A DNA stretch of 64,000 bases from Toxonevra muliebris (lineage: Eukaryota > Arthropoda > Insecta > Diptera > Pallopteridae), in contig OY829326.1 in assembly GCA_963691655.1 (NCBI GenBank), positions 25,036,878 through 25,100,877 of the forward strand, read 5' to 3'. This document shows, in pieces, positions 55,881 through 64,000 of the stretch. Position numbers and translations under genes: made by a program. The notes beneath the pieces were generated by a model. It saw only the letters and a list, made by a program, of their open reading frames with translations, did not search any database and had not been told where the DNA came from. Position 1 is the stretch's first letter. Each line of letters opens with the position of its first letter.

Positions 55881-58800
55881 ATCGTTGCCAAGGTCATCTT
55901 GTCGAAAAAATGTCAGGGGATTTATACGCATGTCTCTAAAGAGCATGCGGTAGAGTAATGAGGATAGTGCTTAGCATTATCGTCTTTCCTGAATGACACA
56001 GTTAACCCACTGTTTTACGAGATGATTACCTTGAGTTCATTGAATAACTTAAAGTTTCCATAACTGAGTTATTCAATGGAACGATTCCTAAAGCCAGGCG
56101 GATGTCAAAATTACTGCACGCTATTAAAATCTGTATATGCACAAGGTCTTTTTTGCTCTCATGCGCCGCACGGTATTGATTTGAGTTTATTCCACCATTT
56201 ATAGTATTATTTATAATACTATTAATTAAGCGCCAATAAAATATTTGTAGCAAAAGTTAATGGAATTTCTAAAACAAAATGTTAAAAATTTATATTTACG
56301 ATAATATTTTTTTTATATAACTAAAATTATACTCTTTTAACTTTTTTGCACACAAAATATGTACATCAGTTAACTTTATGTACACAAATGAACAAAACCC
56401 TTTTAAACTTTTAGCTCGCCATTACTTAAATTTCTGAAGAATTTATTTTCTTCTATGGGTTTTTTCTAATATCGTTATTTATTTGCATATTTGCTTGATT
56501 TAATAATTCCAATAAATTCAATTTGTATTTAAATTTTTGTGAACCCTTAATAAATTTCATGCAAAAAAGCATGAAGTGTAAACAAGTTTACCAAATTTTA
56601 CCATTTTATTCATATTATATATATGTATTTTAAGAAAAATATTATATAGATATAGAGTGAATTTTTGCAATATTTATTTACAACATATTTAATAATTTGT
56701 ATTTAAATACAAAAATTTAATGTTACTCAAACGTCCTGTCGTATATGTATTACATTTTAAATATTTAAAAAAAAAAAATTGAGAAATGCAATTACAAAAT
56801 TTTTATTTATTTTTTATTCAAATACAATGAGTTTAATAGATGTAACTGCATGGTCACACCTATATATTAGTATATAATATAATATAAGTAATATATGAAC
56901 ACATATTTGTATATGCACTTACATATTAAATTATTTTCATAAATAATTAAAAAATGTAAATAATTTTTATATACCTATATTTTCTATATTCTAGAAATTT
57001 TAACCACTTGTTGAATTAATATTGCTCATACGCTCTGTATATATAAAGTTTCAATAAAATATTTGTAGCCAAACTAAATGGAAGAAGAGAAAGATGAAAA
57101 AGCAGAGGAGAGGAAATAAGAGTGAGGAAGAGTTGAAAGAAGAGGTCAAGCATCGTAAAATGGAATTATCACAACACAGCTGTAGCTTCAAATATTTGCC
57201 TATAATTGAATTGCTTCTCTTGCCCTCTCCAAAGTCACATATATTATTAAAATTCTTGAATTATTTTCCAATTTTTGAATATATTTTAGTTATCTGAAAT
57301 TTTATTGAAATTAAGAGAAAACTTAATACTCAAAAATACCTTGTATTTCTCAAAAATTTTAGTCTGCATTCATTTATTTCTTAATAAACTAACATTATTT
57401 CAATGTGCATTTTCTGGAAACAAAATACTATATCATAAAACAAGTTTGCATAAATGTTGAACACTGAATAAAATCAATAAACGACTAAAATTTCTCGGAA
57501 ACAATCGTCATGGCAAAAAAATTAAAATTTTCAATATTTCCTGGAAATTTTTTTAAACAAGGATTGAATTCATTGCAAATTACACCGAATTAATTTTCTC
57601 GCCACCTTTTGGTTTTAATTCTCAGAAAAAAAAAAAAAACTACAAAGCATTTGTTTTGCTTGTTAGCTTTTACTGAAATTAATTTTTCGGAAATATTGAA
57701 TACATTAAAATAATTTAAACTTTGGAAATATCTTCCATACTTTCTGCAAGCTTGCTTTCTGCTTTATAAAAGTGCGGGGGATATTCAAATAAATGTTCTC
57801 TTAATTTTAGCCTTTTGTTATAAATCGGAAGCTTATGTTGGCTAAACAGTTGTGGAAATCGAATTCTGTAGATTGCTGGCAAATAAATAATCACAAAATA
57901 AGTTGCATTGAGAAGGATTATTTGAAGAGAAAATGATTCATGGTTCTCTCATTCAAGTCATTGAATTTGTCTTATGTGGCCTGTCCCTCGCTGGCAATTC
58001 CAAAGTATTTTTATATTAAAAATAAAATAAGTTTTTCATGCAACGAAATAAAATAAAATTATTTTAATAATAAGCTAAAAACCTTTTTACACTTAAAGCA
58101 ACCCCCAAACCATTTTTTGTTTTTATGTTTTGTTTTGTGTTTACTAATATTCCCAAATTTACTACTTAGCACAACTTATTATTACATAATTTCATTTGCT
58201 GAATGTTAATTTTAATAACAAAACCACAGAAAATTTCAGCAAAATTTTACAAAATTTCAAAGCTGAACTACAAACAACAAATTCTCTCATTCATTTGAGA
58301 TTTCTCTTTTTATGACTTATTTTTAAACCATAATCAACGCTAAATTTAGTTTAAAAAGTTATAAACTTTTCTCCCACATCAAAAATACATTACACACTTG
58401 CATGGAACGAAATTTTTTCAAAAGTTAAATAAAAGACAAAAAATCTTAGATGCAATGAAATCACACAAGTAAGCTGACCTCATTTCACCCGCATAATTAG
58501 TTACAAAATTTTATAAAAATCAGTGTAAAAAAAGTTTGTGGTTTTATTTTTGTGAGCAAACAAAGACATGAAGAAATATATGAATTAAATTTTAAAGACA
58601 TTTTTAAAGTTAATGAGCAAAACTTTCAAAGTATTAAACATAGAAAATATTCATTAGTAATGATGGTAGCAAAGTAGCGATGGCATACGTTTTATAATTA
58701 TATTTGAGCGTCATAGTAATCGATTTTTCTAATATATACTATGAATTCTCCAAAAAAGAAGAAATTAATGTAATTTCAATAAAGCAATCATAATTGATGA

Positions 58801-59369
58801 GAATAATTGAACAGTTACTGTTTTTTTCTTTCAATTACTACACGTGGATATACAAAACATAATACATAAACGTGTGCATGTACCTGTTGTCATTATATTT
58901 GTATACATATCGCACACTAACTACAAAAGGGGCACAACACAATATCGAAAACTTTTTAGGAAACAACAAAAAATAGTTTTGCGTACCTATCGACTCATAT
59001 AAAAATGTATTTTATGTAAAATAATATGTTAATATCTTAAATTTGCATCGATTGGTAAGAGAAAACATTTTTTATCATTTGAGTTGTGCCCCTTTTGCAG
59101 TGGCACATATGATATGTAGATGTATGTATATATTGTTGCATATAAACATATGCTTCAATAAGCACGCAAAATATCCAAATTAAAAGTTTACTGACATCAT
59201 CAAGAAGAGCTCAATGAATTGCCGAACTTGAATGCGCATGTTGGTGCCATATTGTTTGCATACCCAATAGCAGAGAGAAGCTCATCAGAAGTGATTTTGC
59301 GGAACATCTGAAAAAAGTTAGAGTGCATTTTTTTAAACAATGCAACGATTCATATTCCTTGCTTTTTTT
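55881..59369. other. No gene recognised
   Basis: About 3.5 kb of very AT-rich DNA. Frames at 56026-56253 and 57094-57297 lack domains. No inverted-repeat element was seen. Confidence 0.5.
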
Positions 59370-59965
59370 GGTCAGATTGAATCAGACTGAATCAGTTTGA
59401 ATTAGATTGGACCAGATTGGAATAGATTTGGCTGAGATTTGGATCAGACTAGATCAAATTGGATCTGTTTTATTCAAATTGGGATCAGATTTGGATCGGA
59501 TTTGGATCAGATTTGGATCAGATTTGGATCAGATTTGGATCAGATTTGGATCAGATTTGGATCAGAATTGGATCAGATTTGGATCAGATTTGGATCAGAT
59601 TTGGATCAGACTGGGTTTGTTTGGAACAGATTGGACCAGACTGAACCAGATTGGAACAGATTTGGATCATACTGGATCAGATTAGGTCACACTGGATCAA
59701 TTTGATTCAGACTGGATCAGATTGGGTTCAGATTTTGATCCGATCGGATTAGTTTGAATCAGATTGCATCAGGTTGGACCATATTGGTTTAGACCGAATC
59801 AGATTGGTTAAGATTTGTTTCTATTGGATCCGATCCTATCGGATTGAAGCAGATTAAATCAAATTGGTTTATTTTGGACCTGATTGATTAAGATTGGTTC
59901 TTATTGATTCAAATTGAATCAGATTCTATCAGACTGGATAAAATTCTATCAGATTGGTTTAAAAA
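59370..59965. repeat. Minisatellite, 11-bp unit agatttggatc
   Basis: About 600 bp. The core (59485-59610) is almost perfect in 11-bp steps; flanks degrade to agattggatc-, agactggatc- and aaattgaatc-like units. Because 11 is not a multiple of three, the same peptide pattern reads in all three plus frames, creating overlapping open frames at 59407-59705 that are not genes. A further short patch is at 60535-60612. Confidence 0.9.
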
Positions 59966-62103
59966 AAAGCGGCAATCTTCTACATGAAAGTACATTTAAT
60001 GACTCATTGTGATACCATACTAGAACAGCCAGTTACGGAGTGAGAAACCACGAAATTTCTATTATGAATTTATCAGTGTCTCTAATATTTATAAAAGATA
60101 GCACTATTAGATTAGTGAAAATAGATAAATGTACAAGTTTTGGTCTCTTCCCAGCCAAAGCATGAGCACTGATACATGAGAGCCGCAATCCTGACAGAAC
60201 TTGTTAAAGTATAGCCAAAATCATGCAGCATGTTACCCTGTTAAACAGTGCCCTGTGAGCACCGAAATTATTGTGCTGATGGAATTATGGCTATGGTTGA
60301 GTAGCTATCTGGTACATATTTTATCCATGATGGCTCAGGTCAGTATATTTTTGCTTCTTAGAGATAGTTTTGCTTTATGGCCAATTTAAAAGATGTGAGA
60401 GGAACACCAATGGTGCCTGAGAGTAAGATATCGCAAAGCAAGGAGCCCTGAGATATCCATATGCCCAGGTATACAGATCGACAGTAAAGAAGAAGTTTTG
60501 AAGTAGTAAAAATAACAGCAAGAGACTAATCCAGCAAGATCTGATTAGATCTGGTTAGTTCAGATTGAATCGAATTGGTTCAGAATTGATTAGATTAGCT
60601 TAATTTGGTTTCTTTTTAAGCTGGTTTTTCCTGCACATGTGTATATCTAGAAAGCACAACTGAAATAAAACAATGTAGGTTGAAACTAAATAGCTTTCAA
60701 ACTGCTTTCCAATTATGGACTTTAAGTGCTCACCAAAATGGGAGCGCAGTAAATATTTCCATAGAATACACAGCCTGAAATATTCTTATTGGGCATGATG
60801 CTAAAACTTTTTAATAATTCAAGAAAATATGAACTTTTCTTAGAATAAGAGAAAGAAAAAAAAAATTTTTATAAATTTTTTAACAATGAAAACAATGAAA
60901 AAAGAAAACGTTTTAACAGTTACAACAATAACCACCCGTATTTGCACTTAGTGTGTGGGAGCATAAGTTCATTGATTTAAGTTCATAATAAAAAAAACAG
61001 AACCCAATACAGCGAAGTACATTTCAAGTTTGCGATTGAAAATATTGCAACAATTTTCAGGCTTCATTTTCATAATACCTAAACAATTTTTAAAGTCAAA
61101 ACATTGAATCCTTTAATAATTTTCAATGCACAAATTTTTGCTCTTTAATTCAATTTCAAACAACATAAACGACTTATGTGTGGTTAAACTCTCATTATAA
61201 CTGAGTGCCTTTTAAAACCACATTTTGCATATGATATATGCATTAAATAATCTTTCAGCCAAATTGAGCAAACCACACAAATCACCACAGACTATTATTA
61301 ATTTACATTTTATAAAGAAACTTGAAACGCAATTTGCCTGGATATAAGGTCAATAATGACAGTTTAACCAATTTTACAAGTTATAACAAAAAAAAGGATG
61401 ATTACAATTTTTTGCGCATTAAAGTGATATTAAAATGCAGCGCAAGTTTCTCAACCAATACCTATGTATTTTGTTGTTAATGTCGAAATATTATGAAATA
61501 TGACAAAAAAAAAACTTGAACCAGAAAAAACAGTTTAAGGAAAATGCATGAATTTTTAAGATACAAATTTTTATCTTGCTGCTTGTGCATTTAATTGATT
61601 GATTTCATTATTTTATGAAATTTGGGCGATTTGGCATTTTTTAAAATTGGGCCCTGTTATTGAGAAAGGTAGATAGGTTCCATAAACAGGTGATACAATA
61701 GAGGAAGGAGGTATCTCTGTAATGCGTAGGAATACCGTGCCTACGTGGAATGCGTGAGTTGCACTAACAGTTCGTGTAGATCTAGAGAATCCAAGAACTG
61801 GTGGTATCAAATCACGCATTTTCTCAGAGTATTAACCATGAAGATAACGGTAAAATGGAAAGGCGCCGACCATGTTTCCACCAAATTCCAAGAATTTAAT
61901 AGAGCTGGACTCCTATTAGCTTTATCGCTCGTTGAGTTGCGTTTGTGAAGATGCATAGATGCAAAAAATTATAAACTTAGGTATTTAAAACAGATTGTAA
62001 TCCAGTAAGATAATAGTTAATACTATTGGCTTCAACGGTTACTAAATCAACCTAAGGTTTTTCATCAAAATTTTTCTTCGGTATAAACAACATGTCAAAA
62101 AAG
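59966..62103. other. No gene recognised
   Basis: 60000-60530 has more balanced base composition than its surroundings and may be an old TE fragment, but no motif is readable. The minus-strand frame at 61613-61819 is unassigned. 60535-60612 holds degenerate minisatellite units related to 59370-59965. Confidence 0.45.
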
Positions 62104-62205
62104 TTTTTTTTTTTAGGATTAAATCTAGAGGTTAATTTTTCAAAGTCATGACTTAAGTTCATGTCAATTTCGTTATTTGAAGTTGAATATATAAACAGGT
62201 TAATG
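62104..62205. repeat. Direct repeat, left copy
   Basis: Nearly identical to 62583-62692: poly-T, attaaatctagaggttaat, tcaaagtcatgacttaag, ttcatg(t/a)caatttcgt and gaagtt. The two copies bracket a segment containing a dispersed repeat, suggesting a local duplication. Confidence 0.75.
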
Positions 62206-62247
62206 AACAAATGTAGTCATCACAACAACAATGTATATAGAGACGGG

Positions 62248-62436
62248 CAAATCAGACGGCCGTTTCGGAATCCGCCACAATTCCTCATCAGTGATCTTAG
62301 TGATAGTTCTTAATCTTTCAATATCCTATATAAGCTACTAATATTTGAAATCATAACCCAGAATTACGGATTTGATTCCAAATATCTTCACTGAATAGAG
62401 ATATTGAAAGAAATTACCGTTCTATATACTTATGTT
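62248..62436. repeat. Dispersed repeat, copy B (about 190 bp)
   Basis: Direct-orientation relative of 30405-30590 (atcagacg, gtttcggaatccgcc, cctcatcagtgatct, gtgatagttct, taccgttctatatact). Confidence 0.7.
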
Positions 62437-62582
62437 GTTGTTTTTTTCCCCCCATTGTAGCTAGTCTGCATAACAGTTCGTTATTTGAAAATCTAGTACA
62501 TGAGAGAGTGTGTGTGTTTGTGAGAAAATGATTCTAGGAGTCATTTTTTCTAAACGGTTCCCATTCGATCAGTTCATGATAG

Positions 62583-62692
62583 TTTTTTTTTTTTTAGTAG
62601 ACTGTGAAAATTAAATCTAGAGGTTAATTTTCAAAGTCATGACTTAAGTTCATGACAATTTCGTAATTTGAAGTTATATATAAACATGTTAA
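62583..62692. repeat. Direct repeat, right copy
   Basis: Partner of 62104-62205 with small differences (one T fewer before tcaaagtcatg, gaca for gtca, one taat change). Confidence 0.75.
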
Positions 62693-64000
62693 AATTTTAA
62701 AAATTTTTCTCCCAAGCATTCAGTTTACAAATTCTTTTAGAAATGCATTAACGATAATCCTGCTTGCAAAATCTTTAAACGACATTACCACTTTAGGAAA
62801 ATATTATTTTTTACCCTTAAACCAAATTCTATCTCACTTACGCTCCAGAAACTTTCAATGGCAAACAAAAAGCGGTGAACTATGTGATGACAGGAATTTG
62901 TATTTGAAAATCTTTCAACGCTTGGGTTTTCTGTGAAAATATACGAGTAACAATCAAAAAACATCAAACATACGAATACTGAAATAAACGCCTACACTTC
63001 AACTAAGTATTAAAATCATTTCAGGTCAATGCCAAAGCAATAACGAAAGCAAATATTTGATAGAAATACTTTTAAATTCTGTATAATTTAACCATTTTTT
63101 GGCGAAAAGTAAAGATGCAAGCAATTATCAAACTAAAAACATTTTAGAAATTTATTTTCATCGAACATGTTAGCTGTGAACTTGTTAGGTTTGAGTTGCA
63201 TGCATCTCCGAACTCAAACTGAAACTCATACATTTTTGTTAACCTTACTAAATGCTGAATACAGAAATGAACTGGAAAATTGTGTTTTTGTTTTTTTTTT
63301 TTCGTGAAAGAAGAAGGTAATTGAATTTTTTTTTAAGCATTTGTTGAGTCTACTTATATGTGTTTATATTTATTTCATTGTTTATTTGTTGTTGTGTATG
63401 TATATCCATATAAATATATGTGAATGCCACTTCTTAGAAAAAATGCCAGCTCTTCTGCTAGACAGATAAAAATTTGTGTGTGTGTGTTGTTAATTCTCCC
63501 CCATAATAGCCTTTTAGCGCTTAACGAAATTAAATGAAAATTAAAACTATTTAATGCACGCAAATGGCAAATTCCTTTACAAATGATTAACATACAAGCA
63601 ATACAAAGAAACGCACCCACAGACACACTCACACTTTCTTGGTTGCTCTTTATTGTGTACATATGGATGTTTGAACGATATATTCTTTGGATCGTGAAAT
63701 TAAAATCATGAATACAAATATACACAAATATATATACATGAGTATATCATTAGTCCTTATTGCATTTAGGTTTAATAAGTTGCTATATTAATTGAAGTAA
63801 ATTTCTTAAAATAAAATTACAGAAAATTAAACCACCAACACAAATAGAATAAAAGACAAAGAAGAATTTGAAGAAAATAAAAAATAAAGGCTTCCGTGTG
63901 GCATTTTACTTTCGCTGACAACATAAAATTTATGAACCTCTACAAAATGTAATCCTTTTTCCGTTTTTTTATTGCCGTAAATACCATTACAATTACACAA
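62693..64000. other. No gene recognised
   Basis: AT-rich. The 116-codon minus frame at 63375-63725 has no domain and is overlapped by simple-sequence tatatg and tgtgtg tracts. Confidence 0.5.

Noticed and set aside
59407..59705. Three overlapping plus-strand frames with repeating SDLDQIWIRFG-type peptides
   Set aside because: Created by an 11-bp tandem repeat that reads the same in every frame; no start context or domain.
1..64000. CRISPR arrays, bacterial operons, rRNA genes, LTR retrotransposons or endogenous virus genes
   Set aside because: No regularly spaced direct repeats with unique spacers, no ribosome-binding-site-led gene clusters, no rRNA sequence, and no gag/protease/integrase or LTR pair could be recognised.

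Overview
The window looks like AT-rich, repeat-laden nuclear DNA of an insect, most likely a higher fly. The reasons are the transposon types present (Tc1-like and DD37E-type IS630-Tc1-mariner, hAT, piggyBac, jockey-like and RNase H-bearing LINEs), opa-like CAG/GCA stretches, and a tRNA-derived SINE whose body I recall, without being able to check, from tephritid fruit flies. I found no convincing host gene exon, rRNA or functional tRNA gene. Nearly every long reading frame is a transposable element, a relic of one, or a shadow of one. The DNA is probably intergenic or from a large intron.

Layout. 1-6.8 kb: small inverted-repeat elements, a decayed Tc1-like transposase, tRNA-derived SINE pieces, and the 3' half of an I/LOA-like LINE with RNase H (minus strand). 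7.3-8.4 kb: a DD37E-type transposase relic (minus). 9.5-10.4 kb: an internally decayed hAT transposon carrying a 129-bp TTAA-flanked piggyBac-like insert. 12.4-15 kb: four or five inverted-repeat elements. 15-25 kb: mostly featureless, with dispersed repeat fragments and a Tc1-like C-terminal relic at 23.3 kb. 25.4-26.4 kb: a clean non-autonomous hAT insert with an 8-bp target duplication. 27.7-30.4 kb: a LINE reverse transcriptase (minus) split by a complete DD37E element (27974-29169) with both terminal repeats and a TA duplication. 31-37 kb: a degenerate minisatellite, a jockey-like RT relic, a second DD37E relic and a tRNA-derived SINE. 37.9-39.6 kb: an intact 567-residue RT reading frame of a 5'-truncated CR1/L2-like LINE (plus).

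39.65-43.67 kb holds the most striking object: what appears to be a full-length R4/Dong-type non-LTR retrotransposon on the minus strand. It has one uninterrupted reading frame of about 1,200 residues (Myb-like N-terminus, RT, CCHC knuckle, restriction-like endonuclease). It abuts a (TAA)n tract at its 5' end and has hairpin-rich RNA at both ends. 43.7-45.9 kb is a long inverted-repeat element containing a hAT-like insert.

46-64 kb is again gene-poor. It holds more inverted-repeat elements, three short-unit minisatellites over the window as a whole, an N-terminal piggyBac transposase relic, a relic of an unassigned transposase-like family, and dispersed repeat copies matching others in the window. 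The elements nest in one another, so part of the insertion history can be read: hAT before piggyBac-like element at 10 kb, LINE before DD37E at 28 kb, dispersed repeat before hAT at 25 kb, and (less certainly) CR1-like LINE before R4 at 39.6 kb.
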